From Actinomycetospora endophytica (GTDB taxonomy: Bacteria > Actinomycetota > Actinomycetes > Mycobacteriales > Pseudonocardiaceae): a stretch of DNA of 64,000 bases. The notes under the pieces were generated by a model that worked only from the letters and a program-made list of their open reading frames with translations, ran no database searches and was not told the origin of the DNA. The translations under genes and the position numbers were made by a program. Below are positions 51,208 through 60,075 of this stretch, piece after piece. The stretch's first letter is position 1; each line of letters opens with the position of its first letter. The stretch lies in the NCBI RefSeq assembly GCF_021026375.1, contig NZ_JAJNDB010000001.1, positions 1,984,001-2,048,000 on the forward strand, in the 5' to 3' direction.

Positions 51208-51705
51208 TCAGATGGTGCGGACGGTCCCGCCGTCGATGCGGTGGTCGGCGAGACCGGCGGCGAGCCGCGCGGCCAGACCCGCCGCGGCCGGCGTCGCGAT
51301 GAAGCCGGGCGAGACGGTGAGGACCCGCACGCCCCGCGGTCCGACCTCGGTCGCCAGGCCCTTGCTGTAGACGGTGAGGGCCGCCTTCGCCGCCGCGAAG
51401 GCGAGCGTCGCGTCGGGCAGCGGCATCTCGCGCTGGATGGAGCCCACGTGCACCACGGCCCCACCGACGCGCCACCCGCTCGGCGACGAGGCGGGCGCCG
51501 TCGGGGCGGGTGAGGTCGGCCGCGACGAAGGCCTCGTCGTCGCCGGGCTGCTCGACCGGGGCTAGCGGGCGACGCCGAGGACGGTGGCCGCGGCCGCGAC
51601 GAGGCGGGCGACGACCGCCCCGCCGGTCGCGCCCGTGGCTCCGGTGACGACGGCCCGGCGTCCGTCGAGGTCGCGGGCGGGGGCCGCGAGTGCGGTGTCG
51701 GTCAT
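51208..51705 (-). pseudogene. Decayed short-chain dehydrogenase
   Basis: The start at 51705 reads MTDTALAAPARDLDGRRAVV then TGATGATGGAVVARLVAAAA, an SDR N-terminus, but meets TAG after VLGVAR. Further on, [40 protein letters not shown] and [17 protein letters not shown] are the active-site and C-terminal parts in another frame; the NNAG region is missing. At least one stop, one frameshift and a deletion. Divergent from the MerR gene, whose probable target it was. Confidence 0.8.
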
Positions 51706-51722
51706 GACGACGACGCTGCGGT

Positions 51723-51768
51723 CTCCCGCTGCGGGAGGGTCCAGCGCGGGACTCTCCCGTGGCGGGAG
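51723..51768. promoter_or_regulatory. Twin dyads, probable MerR operator
   Basis: CTCCCGCTGCGGGAG (51723-51737) and CTCCCGTGGCGGGAG (51754-51768), 31 bases apart, between the divergent SDR remnant and the MerR-family gene. Position and symmetry suit autoregulated divergent promoters. Confidence 0.6.
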
Positions 51769-51785
51769 GGTGCAGGCTCGTCGTC

Positions 51786-52595
51786 GTGACCGCTCTGCTC
51801 TCCATCGGTGAGTTCGCCACCGTGACCCATCTGAGCGTGAAGACGCTGCGGCACTACCACGACGAGGGCCTGCTCGTGCCCGAGCAGGTCGACCCGCACT
51901 CGGGCTACCGCTACTACTCGCCGGACCAGATCCCGACGGCTCAGGTCATCCGGCGGTTCCGCGACCTCGACATGCCGGTCCGCGAGATCGCGCGCCTGCT
52001 CGGCACCGACGTCGACGGCCGCGCCGGGATGATCACCGACCACCTCGCCCGCCTCGAGCGCCGGCTCGCCGCGACGACGGAGGCGGTCGGGGCGCTGCGG
52101 CGGCTGCTCACCCCGGACCCGCCGCGGTTGGAGGTGGTGCACCGCCGGGAGCCCGCACGACGGGTGGTCGCGGTGAGCGAGGAGGTCCGGCGGGCGGACG
52201 TCCTCCGCTGGTACTCCGGCGCGATGGCGGAGATCGACGCCGTGGTGCCCCGTGCGCTGCGGACCGGTCCGCCCGGCGGGCAGTACGACAATGCGCTGTT
52301 CACCCACGGCGCGGGCCGCGCGACCGTCTTCGTGCCCGCCGACCGCGACGTGGCCGAGGGGCGGGTCCGCTCGATCACGCTCCCGGCCCGCGAGCTGGCC
52401 CTCACCGTCCACCGCGGCCCGCACGACGACATCGACGTCACCTACGGCGCGCTCGGCGCCCACCTGGCCGAGCACGCGCTGCGTCTCGACGGGCCGGTGC
52501 ACGAGAACTACCTGGTCGGGCCGCGCGACACCGCCGACTCCGACGCCTGGCGCACCGAGATCGGGTGGCCGGTGTTCACGACGACGCCGGGGTGA
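51786..52595 (+). CDS. MerR-family regulator with GyrI-like effector domain
   Basis: 269 residues from GTG 51786 (ATG 51759 would add nine residues and overlap the operator dyad). The MerR HTH is LLSIGEFATVTHLSVKTLRH, then YHDEGLLVPEQVDPHSGYRYY and the IRRFRDLDMPVREIARLL helices. A dimerisation helix follows, then a GyrI/AraC_E_bind-type domain (REPARRVVAVSEEV, PARELALTVHRGPHDDIDVTYGALGAHL, ENYLVGPRDTADSDAWRTEI) of the BmrR/multidrug-sensing kind. It probably regulated the decayed SDR and itself. Confidence 0.9.
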   Translation: MTALLSIGEFATVTHLSVKTLRHYHDEGLLVPEQVDPHSGYRYYSPDQIPTAQVIRRFRDLDMPVREIARLLGTDVDGRAGMITDHLARLERRLAATTEAVGALRRLLTPDPPRLEVVHRREPARRVVAVSEEVRRADVLRWYSGAMAEIDAVVPRALRTGPPGGQYDNALFTHGAGRATVFVPADRDVAEGRVRSITLPARELALTVHRGPHDDIDVTYGALGAHLAEHALRLDGPVHENYLVGPRDTADSDAWRTEIGWPVFTTTPG

Positions 52596-52614
52596 AGGGC
52601 GCGGCTCGGGGTGG

Positions 52615-52917
52615 TCAGCGAACCCGTGCCCGGCGGTGCCGTCCGTTGCTCTCGACGGTCGGGACGACTGCCGGCGCAGCGGGCTCCGACGGGCGCGGCG
52701 CCGGGGCCGGCGTCGTGGGTGCCGTTCTCGCCGCGCCGGCCCGCATCCGGGTGGTGGCGCGGTAGGTGACCACCCCGTTCGCGAGGGAGACGTACGCGCC
52801 CCGGGGCCCGGCACCGACCCGGAGGCCGGGCACCCCGATCGACGCCCCGAGCCCGCGCGTCGAGACCGACACGCGCATCGGACCGAGACCGATGCTCCTG
52901 CGCAGGTAGAACCCCAT
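52615..52917 (-). CDS. DUF4236 domain protein
   Basis: 100 residues from ATG 52917. The N-terminal 55 residues (MGFYLRRSIGLGPMRVSVST, then RGLGASIGVPGLRVGAGPRG) are the DUF4236 signature, a small beta-rich domain of unknown function common in bacteria. The remainder is a Pro/Ala/Arg-rich tail ending NGRHRRARVR. No signal peptide. Convergent with the MerR gene, 19 bases apart. Confidence 0.85.
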   Translation of the reverse strand: MGFYLRRSIGLGPMRVSVSTRGLGASIGVPGLRVGAGPRGAYVSLANGVVTYRATTRMRAGAARTAPTTPAPAPRPSEPAAPAVVPTVESNGRHRRARVR

Positions 52918-53182
52918 GCCGCACCCCCCAACGGATCTGTTGCCCTCCCGTCGATCGATGCGGGTCCGGCGTTAGCGCGCGTTCGGGCTACGGGACCGGG
53001 TTCGCTCGGCCGGAGCACCCGGCGGCCGGCCGAGATCACGAGTTCGGGAGCGTGTCGCGTCGAATCTTGCGCGTGTCGCTCCCGAACTCGCGATCATGGT
53101 CCGCCGCCGACCCCGACGCGGCCGACGACGCCGCACCCGGGTACTCGATCGCGGCGGGCCGTCCGGCCGGCCCCGTCGAGGC

Positions 53183-54142
53183 TCACCGGCCGAGCAGCGC
53201 CGCCGACACCGTCCACAGCCGCGCCGCGTTCTCCGGGTCGAGCGCGTACGCGGCCACCCCGTGCCTGCCGTCGGACTCGGAGCGGCTGCCGATCACCGTC
53301 GCCTCGCCGCAGTCCTCGAAGTACCGACCGCCGACGCCCTCGAGCAGCGGGGACGTCGCGAGCAGCACCGACGTGGCGGCGCCCTGCTCCGTCGTCTTGA
53401 GCACATCCGAGGCGCCGGCCTCGCGGCGCGCCCGGGTCAATGCCTCCATGTCGACGTGGCGCTGCAGTCCGGTGGCGATGCCGCCGGGCATGACGGCGTT
53501 GGCGGTGATCCCGTCGTCGGCCCAGCGGCGGGTCGCCTCGACCGCGAGGAGCACGTTCGCGGTCTTCGACTGGCCGTAGGCGAGGAACGGGTCGTACGGC
53601 ACGAACGAGAACGCCAGGTCGTCGAAGAGCACCGGGCAGCGCAGGTGCGCGGCCGACGACACCGACACCACCCGCGCGCCGTCCGCGGCCGCGAGCGCGC
53701 GGTGCAGGCCCGTGGTCAGCGCGAAGTGACCGAGGTGGTTCGTCGCGAACTGCGTCTCCAGGCCGTCGGCCGTCAGCTCGAGCGACGGCAGGGCCATCAC
53801 CCCGGCGTTGTTCACGAGCAGGTCGAGCGGCCCGGACCAGCCGTCGACGAACGCGGCGACGGACGCGCGGTCGCCCAGTTCCAGCGGACGGACCTCGACG
53901 CGGGCGTCGGGGGCGCCCGCGCGGATGTCCGCGGCGACCTTCTCCCCGGCCTCGGTGTTGCGCACGGCCATCGTCACCTGCGCGCCGTGGGAGGCGAGCG
54001 TGCGGGCGGTCTCGACGCCGATCCCGGACGACGCGCCGGTGACGACGGCCCGGCGGCCGCTCAGATCGATGCCCTCGGCGACCTCGTCGGCGGTGGAGAA
54101 CTCGCCGAACGGCGTCGAGATCCGGGTGGGTGCTGCGGTCAT
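53183..54142 (-). CDS. SDR-family oxidoreductase (retinol-dehydrogenase/WWOX-like)
   Basis: 319 residues from ATG 54142. Cofactor loop TGASSGIG, VNNAGVMALP, catalytic Ser in SVSSAAHL and Tyr/Lys in YGQSKTANVL, the pattern of the long light-dependent-protochlorophyllide/WWOX-like SDR group. The N-terminal 25 residues (TRISTPFGEFSTADEVAEGI) are typical for actinobacterial copies. Divergent from a TetR gene with two operators in between, so it is probably repressed by TetR and induced by its (unknown) substrate. Confidence 0.9.
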   Translation of the reverse strand: MTAAPTRISTPFGEFSTADEVAEGIDLSGRRAVVTGASSGIGVETARTLASHGAQVTMAVRNTEAGEKVAADIRAGAPDARVEVRPLELGDRASVAAFVDGWSGPLDLLVNNAGVMALPSLELTADGLETQFATNHLGHFALTTGLHRALAAADGARVVSVSSAAHLRCPVLFDDLAFSFVPYDPFLAYGQSKTANVLLAVEATRRWADDGITANAVMPGGIATGLQRHVDMEALTRARREAGASDVLKTTEQGAATSVLLATSPLLEGVGGRYFEDCGEATVIGSRSESDGRHGVAAYALDPENAARLWTVSAALLGR

Positions 54143-54163
54143 GACGATCTCCCGTTCCGAGCT

Positions 54164-54225
54164 AAACGTAGGCTCCCTACGCTTATGCCACCACCGTAGC
54201 ACTCAAACGTAGGACGCCTACGCTT
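54164..54225. promoter_or_regulatory. Two TetR operators in the SDR/tetR divergent promoter
   Basis: CGTAGG-N3-CCTACG occurs twice: 54167-54181 (spacer CTC) and 54208-54222 (spacer ACG), each flanked by AA on the left and CTT on the right, 41 bases centre to centre. The second ends 8 bases before the tetR start codon, so binding would repress both genes. Confidence 0.85.
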
Positions 54226-54230
54226 GTTCC

Positions 54231-54791
54231 GTGCCCCTTCGAGCCGATGCCCGCGCGAACCGCGCCGCGCTGCTGACGAGTGCCGCACGCCTGTTCACCG
54301 ACCAGGGCCCCGACGTCGCGCTGGACGCGATCGCGCGCGACGCGGGCGTCAGCATCGCGACCCTCTACCGGCACTTCCCGAGCCGTGAGGCCCTGATCGC
54401 CGAGGCCTACGGCGCGGAGATCGCGGCACTCGGGGAGGTCGACCTCGCCGAGGGGACCGCGGCCGACGCGCTGACGCGGTGGCTGGCCCGGTTCGTCGAG
54501 TACGCGCGGACCAAGCGCGCCCTGGGCGACCTGGTGCACGCGCTGCCGGAGGGCTCGAGCCCGCCGGCGCGGGAGGTGATCGTCGACGCGCTCGAGCGCA
54601 TCCTCGCGGCGGGCGCCCGGGACGGCAGCCTGACCACCGACCAGGACGCCCAGGACGTCCTCGCCCTCCTCGCCGGCCTGTGGACCCTGCCGGACGGTCC
54701 GGAGTGGCCGGCGCGGGCCGGACGCCTGGCGCGCTTCGTCGTGGCGGGACTCAAATCCAGCGATTCGCTAACTGGACAACCGCCTCTCTGA
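54231..54791 (+). CDS. TetR-family transcriptional repressor
   Basis: 186 residues from GTG 54231. The N-terminal HTH is ALLTSAARLFTDQGPDVALD, then AIARDAGVSIATLYRHFPSR with the YRHF recognition end. The helical C-terminal domain (LTRWLARFVEYARTKRALGD, VIVDALERILAAGARDG, DAQDVLALLAGLWTLPD) is of the SbtR/TetR_C type. Two matching operators stand before it. Its partner gene is the divergent SDR. Confidence 0.92.
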   Translation: MPLRADARANRAALLTSAARLFTDQGPDVALDAIARDAGVSIATLYRHFPSREALIAEAYGAEIAALGEVDLAEGTAADALTRWLARFVEYARTKRALGDLVHALPEGSSPPAREVIVDALERILAAGARDGSLTTDQDAQDVLALLAGLWTLPDGPEWPARAGRLARFVVAGLKSSDSLTGQPPL

Positions 54792-54901
54792 GAGGTCATG
54801 GTGTCCCTGTGGTGCCGGTCACGTCGCGTCGTCGACCGGTCACCGTCGTCATCGGCTTCACCGAGGAGGCCCGCCGAGTACCGACACCCCGGAGGCGTCT
54901 C

Positions 54902-55243
54902 GTGGGTTCACTGTCCGAGCAGGGCGCAGCGACCGGGGCCGACCCGGCCCCGTCGGAGTCGCGACGGCGGTCGCCGCTCGCCGTCGCGGTCGCCGCGGGC
55001 ATCGCGGTGCTGGGAAACCTGGCCGTCCTGCATCCCGACGTCACGTCCGGCGGGCTCGAGCGCAGCCTGCGCTACGAGGTCGACCGGCTCCCGCGCGAGA
55101 CCCGGACCGCGCCGGTCGCGGGCGGCGAGTCCCGACCGGCCCATCCGGCGGCCGCCGCCGTCCTCACGGCGTGCTCGCACCTCGCGACCCGGGCGTACGA
55201 GGACGCCTATCTCGCGCTGCTGACCGCCCGGAACCTGCTCTAG
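54902..55243 (+). CDS. Small membrane-anchored hypothetical protein
   Basis: 113 residues from GTG 54902 with ccggagg 6 bases upstream. A single hydrophobic segment (PLAVAVAAGIAVLGNLAVL, residues about 25-43) follows a charged N-terminus. The rest is soluble, with a lone Cys (VLTACSHLATRAYEDAYLAL). No known domain. Upstream the frame is open to 54479 but only mirrors tetR. It ends 10 bases from the convergent DUF2461 gene. Confidence 0.55.
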   Translation: MGSLSEQGAATGADPAPSESRRRSPLAVAVAAGIAVLGNLAVLHPDVTSGGLERSLRYEVDRLPRETRTAPVAGGESRPAHPAAAAVLTACSHLATRAYEDAYLALLTARNLL

Positions 55244-55253
55244 GAGCCTGCGG

Positions 55254-55910
55254 TCAGCGTCGTCGGCGGGCCTTCTCGGCGCCGTCGTCGAGGTCGACCC
55301 CGACATGCTCGTCGAGCCACCGGCCGAGCGGGTCGAGCCGGCGCCACGTCGTCGCGACCCGCTCGGCGAGCGCCTCGGTGTGCAGCTCCTCCGACGGCGG
55401 CCACGAGCACCAGGCGTAGAGGCTGCGATGGCGCAGCAGGTCGATCCGCGGGTGCTCGGGATCGGTGCCGCGCGGGCGGGTCTTCAGCCGGTCCCCGGCG
55501 ATGGTGAACCCGTCGTCGTCGAGCCCGTCGACGATGGCGGCGAGCTCCGGCCCGTGACGCTCGTCGTCGACGGCCGCCCGGAACCGGGCCACCTGGGCGG
55601 GCACCATCGCGTAGTAGCCGACCGCGACCATGATCCCGTCGGCCGACACCTGCACGTAGTGCGGACCGGCGGTGGCCCCGCACTGGACCTTGTACGGCCG
55701 CTTGTCGGCGGCGAAGCGCACGTCGCGGTGGGGCCGGAAGATCCGGCCCGGGCCGAACTCCGGTTCCAGGTCGGCCAGCAGATCGCGCATCGGCTCGCGG
55801 ACGTGCGACTCGTAGAGGTGCTTGTGATCGGTCCAGTAGGCCTTCGAGTTGTCGGCCTCGAGCCCCTCGTAGAAGTCGACGGCGGCGTCGCCGAACCCCG
55901 TGAACACCAC
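55254..55910 (-). CDS. DUF2461-domain protein (TIGR02453-like)
   Basis: 218 residues from ATG 55910. Family hallmarks: the start FTGFGDAAVDFYEGLEADNS, KAYWTDHKHLYESHVREPMR, then FRPHRDVRFAADKRPYKVQC and GHYVQVSADG-like GPHYVQVSADGIMVAVGYYA. DUF2461 proteins are widespread, cytosolic and uncharacterised. Length matches the family. No obvious operon partner. Confidence 0.9.
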   Translation of the reverse strand: MVFTGFGDAAVDFYEGLEADNSKAYWTDHKHLYESHVREPMRDLLADLEPEFGPGRIFRPHRDVRFAADKRPYKVQCGATAGPHYVQVSADGIMVAVGYYAMVPAQVARFRAAVDDERHGPELAAIVDGLDDDGFTIAGDRLKTRPRGTDPEHPRIDLLRHRSLYAWCSWPPSEELHTEALAERVATTWRRLDPLGRWLDEHVGVDLDDGAEKARRRR

Positions 55911-55932
55911 ACGACGACCTTACGACGAGGAC

Positions 55933-56919
55933 TCAGCGCCGGGGATCGGGACCGCGCAGGAACGCCTCCACGCCGTCGCCGATCGAGTCGGCGAGCACGC
56001 GTCGGCCCTCGTCGCTGCGGACGAAGTCGGTCGCGGACGGATCGGTGATGAACAGCGGCTCGATGACGGCGCCCGGCATCTCGCTCTGCGGGAGGTCGCT
56101 GCCGCGCGGCGTCGCGCCGAGCAGGACGAGGTCCTTCGCCGCGTTCGAGGCCTTGTCGGTGGAGTCGCTCCCGACGACGCCGCGGTCGTCCGTGTCCCGT
56201 CCCGCGGCCCGGTACCCGGCGCCGATCGCGCTCTGGAGGGACTGCGCGAGCCGGGCGTTGTCGGCGCCGAACGGACGGTCGGCGTCGTAGAGGGTCTCGA
56301 AGCCGTCGACGTCGGGCTCGTCGAAGGCGTTGAAGTGCACCGAGACCAGCGCGTCCGCCCCCGCGAGGTTCGCGCACCGGGCGCGGGCGGCGAGCTGGGC
56401 GGCGAGACCGGACTCGGTGAGCGCCCCGGCCTCGACGTCCCCCGGGCCGAGCTTCTTCCCGACGGCGTCGATGCTGCGGGAGAGCGCGACCCGGATCCCG
56501 CGGGCACGCAGGTCCTCCGCGGCGCGCAGGACGAGGGGCAGTGTCAGGTCCTTCTCGGGGATCTTCTCGCCGCTGCCGGTGACCCCGGTGCTGCCGATGT
56601 CCGGCGCGCCGTGCCCGGCGTCGAGCAGGACCGTCGCGCCGCGGTCCGGGGCGGTCGGCGCGAGCGCGACGCAGGCGCCGTCGACGTAGTCCTCCGGGGC
56701 GAGGGCTCCGACGGCCTCGGCGGTGGGGAGCTGCGGGAGGCCCGGGAGCGACGTCGACGTGGTCGCCGGGGCGAGGACCGCGAGGACGAGCACCGCGATG
56801 GCGCCGAGCCCCAGGCTCGCGAGCATCGACCGCGGCCCGGCGAGGTCGGTCGGGCGCCCGCCGTGCCCGACCCGGACACCCGGGGCGTGGCGTGATCGAT
56901 GACGACGAGCGTGACCCAT
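55933..56919 (-). CDS. N-acetylmuramoyl-L-alanine amidase (Amidase_3), membrane-anchored
   Basis: 328 residues from ATG 56919 (MGHARRHRSRHAP). One N-terminal membrane segment (MLASLGLGAIAVLVLAVLAP) anchors or exports it. The Amidase_3 zinc site is visible: VLLDAGHGAPD (His), a Glu in the EKIPEKDLTL region, VSVHFNAFD (His), and the catalytic Glu in MPGAVIEPLFI. It cleaves the amide between MurNAc and L-Ala in peptidoglycan. Alone, divergent from the fmdB-type gene. Confidence 0.87.
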   Translation of the reverse strand: MGHARRHRSRHAPGVRVGHGGRPTDLAGPRSMLASLGLGAIAVLVLAVLAPATTSTSLPGLPQLPTAEAVGALAPEDYVDGACVALAPTAPDRGATVLLDAGHGAPDIGSTGVTGSGEKIPEKDLTLPLVLRAAEDLRARGIRVALSRSIDAVGKKLGPGDVEAGALTESGLAAQLAARARCANLAGADALVSVHFNAFDEPDVDGFETLYDADRPFGADNARLAQSLQSAIGAGYRAAGRDTDDRGVVGSDSTDKASNAAKDLVLLGATPRGSDLPQSEMPGAVIEPLFITDPSATDFVRSDEGRRVLADSIGDGVEAFLRGPDPRR

Positions 56920-56989
56920 ACCGGACACCAGACTAGGCGCCCGGCCGAGCCGCTGTTCGACGGCGCCGGTGCGGCCTAGGCTCCGGACC

Positions 56990-57217
56990 ATGGCGCTCTA
57001 CGAGTTCCGCTGCCGCGAGTGCGGGTCGACGTTCGAGGTGGACCGGCCGATGCAGCGCTCCGCCGACCCCGCCGAGTGCCCCGGCGGGCACACCGACACG
57101 GTGAAGCTGCTCTCCACCGTCTCGCTCGGCGGTCGCGCCCGGACGGCCACCCGGCCCGCGATGGCGCCCGCCGCCGGCGGTGGCGGGGGTTGCTGCGGCG
57201 GCGGGTGCTGCGGCTGA
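56990..57217 (+). CDS. FmdB-family zinc-ribbon protein
   Basis: 75 residues from ATG 56990. The N-terminal [20 protein letters not shown] is the FmdB/CxxC_CXXC_SSSS signature, with a second Cys at AECPGGHTD. The C-terminus is a Gly/Cys tail (GGGGGCCGGGCCG), normal for the family. Regulatory role suspected but unproven in actinobacteria. The upstream in-frame codons to 56969 are unlikely to be used. Confidence 0.9.
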   Translation: MALYEFRCRECGSTFEVDRPMQRSADPAECPGGHTDTVKLLSTVSLGGRARTATRPAMAPAAGGGGGCCGGGCCG

Positions 57218-57302
57218 CCTCGGTCGGTCGCCGTGCATGGGGGATGACGGGGACGGGGTAAGCGTCCCTGCGACCGCACATTCGCCAGATCGAGGAGGAA
57301 CC

Positions 57303-57845
57303 GTGGCGCCGCAGCCGCCCGACCCGTACAGCTTCCTGCCCGCCGTCGCCGGCTTCGAGGTGACCAGCACCGACGTCGCCGACGGGAAGCCCCTGCCGAA
57401 CGCCCAGGTCAGCGGCATCATGGGGGCCGGGGGCGAGGACGTGACGCCCCAGCTGGCGTGGTCCGGAGCCCCGGAGGGCACGAAGAGCTACGCGGTCACC
57501 TGCTACGACCCGGACGCCCCGACCGCCAGTGGGTTCTGGCACTGGGCCGTCGTCGGGCTGCCCGCGTCGACGACGTCACTGCCGACCGACGCCGGCAACC
57601 CCGACAAGGGCCTGCTCCCCGCCGGAGCCGTGACGCTCGCGAACGACGCCGGCGCGCGTCGCTTCATCGGCGCCGCGCCGCCGCCCGGGCACGGGCCGCA
57701 CCGCTACTACTTCGTGGTGCACGCCATCGACGTGGAGGACCTCGGCGTCGGAGCGGACGCCACCCCGGCGTTCCTGGGCTTCAATCTGTTCTTCCACTCG
57801 CTGGGCCGCGCGATGATCACGCCGACCTACGAGATCAACGGCTGA
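57303..57845 (+). CDS. YbhB/YbcL-type PEBP-family protein
   Basis: 180 residues from GTG 57303 with gaggaggaa upstream. The phosphatidylethanolamine-binding fold is seen in [41 protein letters not shown] (the DPDAP and HW motifs) and [13 protein letters not shown] (the GPHRY anion-binding motif). Cytosolic. These proteins are thought to bind phosphorylated ligands; role unknown. A 15-bp hairpin terminator follows. Confidence 0.93.
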   Translation: MAPQPPDPYSFLPAVAGFEVTSTDVADGKPLPNAQVSGIMGAGGEDVTPQLAWSGAPEGTKSYAVTCYDPDAPTASGFWHWAVVGLPASTTSLPTDAGNPDKGLLPAGAVTLANDAGARRFIGAAPPPGHGPHRYYFVVHAIDVEDLGVGADATPAFLGFNLFFHSLGRAMITPTYEING

Positions 57846-57854
57846 TATAGCTGC

Positions 57855-57886
57855 GCCGTCCGGCTCACCGGGGTGAGCCGGACGGC
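57855..57886. terminator. Bidirectional terminator between convergent genes
   Basis: GCCGTCCGGCTCACC (57855-57869) and GGTGAGCCGGACGGC (57872-57886) pair perfectly around a 2-base loop, between the PEBP gene and the convergent gene ending at 57892. Confidence 0.85.
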
Positions 57887-57891
57887 GGGTC

Positions 57892-58158
57892 TCAGCGCTC
57901 GAGGACCTCGTCGAGGAAGGCCTCGAGGTCGAGCGGGTTGCCCGCCACGCCCTCGAGGCGGGGAGCCGGACGCAGCTCTGCGGTGGCTTCCTCGATGGCG
58001 GTGCAGATCAGGGACAGCTCGTCCTCGCTCACCACGCGGAACCCGCGCATCGAGCCGTTCCACGGGCGCCGCCACTCGATGGCCGTGAGCTCCGTGCCCT
58101 CGATCTCCCACATCTCCACGCGATTGCCCATCCAGGGCACCGACGTCGTCGGCATCAT
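57892..58158 (-). CDS. Hypothetical 88-residue protein
   Basis: 88 residues from ATG 58158 (one or two internal Met are possible starts). Sequence: a beta-rich first half (VEMWEIEGTELTAIEWRRPW, MRGFRVVSEDELS) and a C-terminal helix (PLDLEAFLDEVLER). Soluble, acidic, with one Cys. No recognised family. It uses the bidirectional terminator at its end. Confidence 0.65.
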   Translation of the reverse strand: MMPTTSVPWMGNRVEMWEIEGTELTAIEWRRPWNGSMRGFRVVSEDELSLICTAIEEATAELRPAPRLEGVAGNPLDLEAFLDEVLER

Positions 58159-58371
58159 CGGTCTTCACCACCTGCTCGGTCGTCCGGCCTCGGGGGGACC
58201 GACCTCGGGGGCGAGGTCGGGTGGCCGCGACATCGGGGCTACGAGCGCAGGGTGCCGCTCCGAGCACGCTCGGCACACGCGGACGTGGCCCGCGCGACAG
58301 CGACGTACATCACCGTCGCCCGGTTCGCAAGGGGCGCACGACGGCGGATTCCAGGGCTCTCGGCAGGGGAG

Positions 58372-59082
58372 CTACTGCCAGGGGGCGGGCCGCCGCACCG
58401 CGACCGCGAGCACGACCACCACGACCGCGAGCAGCACCGGGGCGGGCAGCAGCGCCAGCGCGAGCCCGGTGTGCAGGACGAGCAGCGCCCCGGCCAGCGC
58501 GCCCACGAACATCGTCACGACGGCGAGCACCCGTCGCGTCACCACCGGGCGCCCCGCGGCGCGGACGTCGGCGGCGATCCCGGTGAGGGTCATGGTGAGC
58601 ACCGTCGTCGTGAGGTCGGGGACGGCGAGGCGCCGCACCGTCGAGTTCTGCAGCCCGAGCGCCACCGCGGCCAGGCCCGCGACCGCCGACGCGAGACCGC
58701 TGCCCGGCGTCCCGGTCACCCCCGCGAGCAGGCCGACGGCCACGAACAGGAGCACCGTCTCGATCAGCGCCGCGTCGCGCAGCAGGTGACCGCGCCGCTT
58801 CCCCCGCGCCGAGACCAGGCCCCCGCCGGCGAGCGCGCCGAGCAGGAACCCGCCCAGCGCGGCGAGCGAGGCCGCGAGCGCGAACCCCGGCGCGCCGGCG
58901 ACGGCGAAGCCGAGGAAGACGACGTTGCCGGTCATGTTCGCGACGAACACCCGGCCGAGTCCGAGGACGCTGACGGCGTCGACGAGCCCGGTCGCGGTCG
59001 TCATGACCAGCAGCAGGATCGGCAGCGGTCCGTGCACCGGCCCCCGGAGCAGGGCCCCGTCCCAGCGCGGCGGGTCGCTCAC
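58372..59082 (-). CDS. YoaK/DUF1275-family membrane protein
   Basis: 236 residues from ATG 59082. The DUF1275 pattern is clear: LLLVMTTATGLVDAVSVLGL, GRVFVANMTGNVVFLGFAVA and ALGLQNSTVRRLAVPDLTTT, with six membrane segments. Family members are thought to be transporters. The TGNVVFLG and LTTTVLT motifs are intact. Its start overlaps the stop of the DUF5709 gene by 4 bases, so the two are co-translated. Confidence 0.9.
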   Translation of the reverse strand: MSDPPRWDGALLRGPVHGPLPILLLVMTTATGLVDAVSVLGLGRVFVANMTGNVVFLGFAVAGAPGFALAASLAALGGFLLGALAGGGLVSARGKRRGHLLRDAALIETVLLFVAVGLLAGVTGTPGSGLASAVAGLAAVALGLQNSTVRRLAVPDLTTTVLTMTLTGIAADVRAAGRPVVTRRVLAVVTMFVGALAGALLVLHTGLALALLPAPVLLAVVVVVLAVAVRRPAPWQ

Positions 59083-59519
59083 CCCTCCTCGTCGACCAGG
59101 TGGACCGCGGCCTCCTCGGCGCTGGCGCCCGCGCCGTCGACGCCCACGTCGTCGGCCCAGAAGTCCTCGCCGTCGTCGCGCAGCACGAGCCGGCCGGCGC
59201 GGTCCTCGCCCACCTCGTCGTCGTAGAGCTCGCCGTCGGTGTCGCTGGCGTCGCCGAGCCCGTCGCCGCCGTCGTCGTCCTCGTCGTCGTCGGGGACCTC
59301 ACGGCGCAGCCGGCCGTCGAGCGGCTCGCCCTCGAGCTCCTCGTAGTCGGTGACGCCCCAGGCCTCCACGCCGCGGGGCCGCTCGTTCGGGGAGATCCCC
59401 TCGTCGAGCTGGTCGGGGACGCGGGGGTCGGCGAGCGTGTCCTCGTCGTCGAGCTGCTCGAAGACCGTGTCGTCGACGGAGTCGCGGTCGTCGCCGCCGA
59501 GCTCGTCCGGTTCGGTCAC
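59079..59519 (-). CDS. DUF5709 acidic protein
   Basis: 146 residues from ATG 59519. Extremely acidic (Asp/Glu about one third; DDDEDDDGGDGLGDASDTDG). The PDQLDEGISPNERPRGVEAW segment is the DUF5709 hallmark of actinobacteria. Probably soluble and partly disordered. It heads a two-gene operon with the DUF1275 membrane protein. Confidence 0.85.
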   Translation of the reverse strand: MTEPDELGGDDRDSVDDTVFEQLDDEDTLADPRVPDQLDEGISPNERPRGVEAWGVTDYEELEGEPLDGRLRREVPDDDEDDDGGDGLGDASDTDGELYDDEVGEDRAGRLVLRDDGEDFWADDVGVDGAGASAEEAAVHLVDEEG

Positions 59520-59541
59520 GGATCCTCCTCCTCAGGGGCGG

Positions 59542-59895
59542 TCAGTGCAGGTGGCGCTGCCAGTCCGCGGGAACGCGATCGCGCGGGCCGGGCGTCGTCT
59601 GGTCGGCGGGGTGGTGGCGCGGCGCCGCGATGTCGGGGCCGTCGCCGATCTCGCCCGAGCGGTCGTCGAAGAACCAGTACTCGCCGGGCTCGTAGCTGGT
59701 CAGGATCGGGTGCCCGGCCGACCGGGCGTGCCCGGTGGCGTGCTGCGACGGGGACGAGTCGCAGCAGCCGATGTGGCCGCACGCGGCGCACCGGCGCAGG
59801 TGGAACCACCACCCGCCGTCCCGGTCGCACTCCACGCAGCCGGCTCCCGACGGCGCGGCGGCGGGATCGATCTCCACGGCAGACGGTTCGCTCAC
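59542..59895 (-). CDS. UBP-type zinc-finger protein
   Basis: 117 residues from GTG 59895 (MSEPSAVEIDPAAAPSG). The ZnF_UBP pattern is complete: CVECDRDGGWWFHLRRCAAC, GHIGCCDSSPSQHATGHARS, GHPILTSYEPGEYWFFDD. Bacterial UBP fingers bind C-terminal peptides or are of unknown role. The C-terminal tail is basic and ends in DWQRHLH. It lies 22 bases upstream of the DUF5709 gene on the same strand. Confidence 0.88.
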   Translation of the reverse strand: MSEPSAVEIDPAAAPSGAGCVECDRDGGWWFHLRRCAACGHIGCCDSSPSQHATGHARSAGHPILTSYEPGEYWFFDDRSGEIGDGPDIAAPRHHPADQTTPGPRDRVPADWQRHLH

Positions 59896-60075
59896 GTCGG
59901 TGATCGTCCTCGGCCGGGCGCCCTCGCGGTATCGGTCGGACGACCCAATGTGAGGCACATGGCGGAACCGCGGCGGCCGGGATGATCCGCCCGATGCCGG
60001 TCGTTCGACCGAAGCGGAACCGGACACGACCTCCCTACGCTGGCGGTCCGGGGGCGTCCCGAGAGGAGTCGGCGC

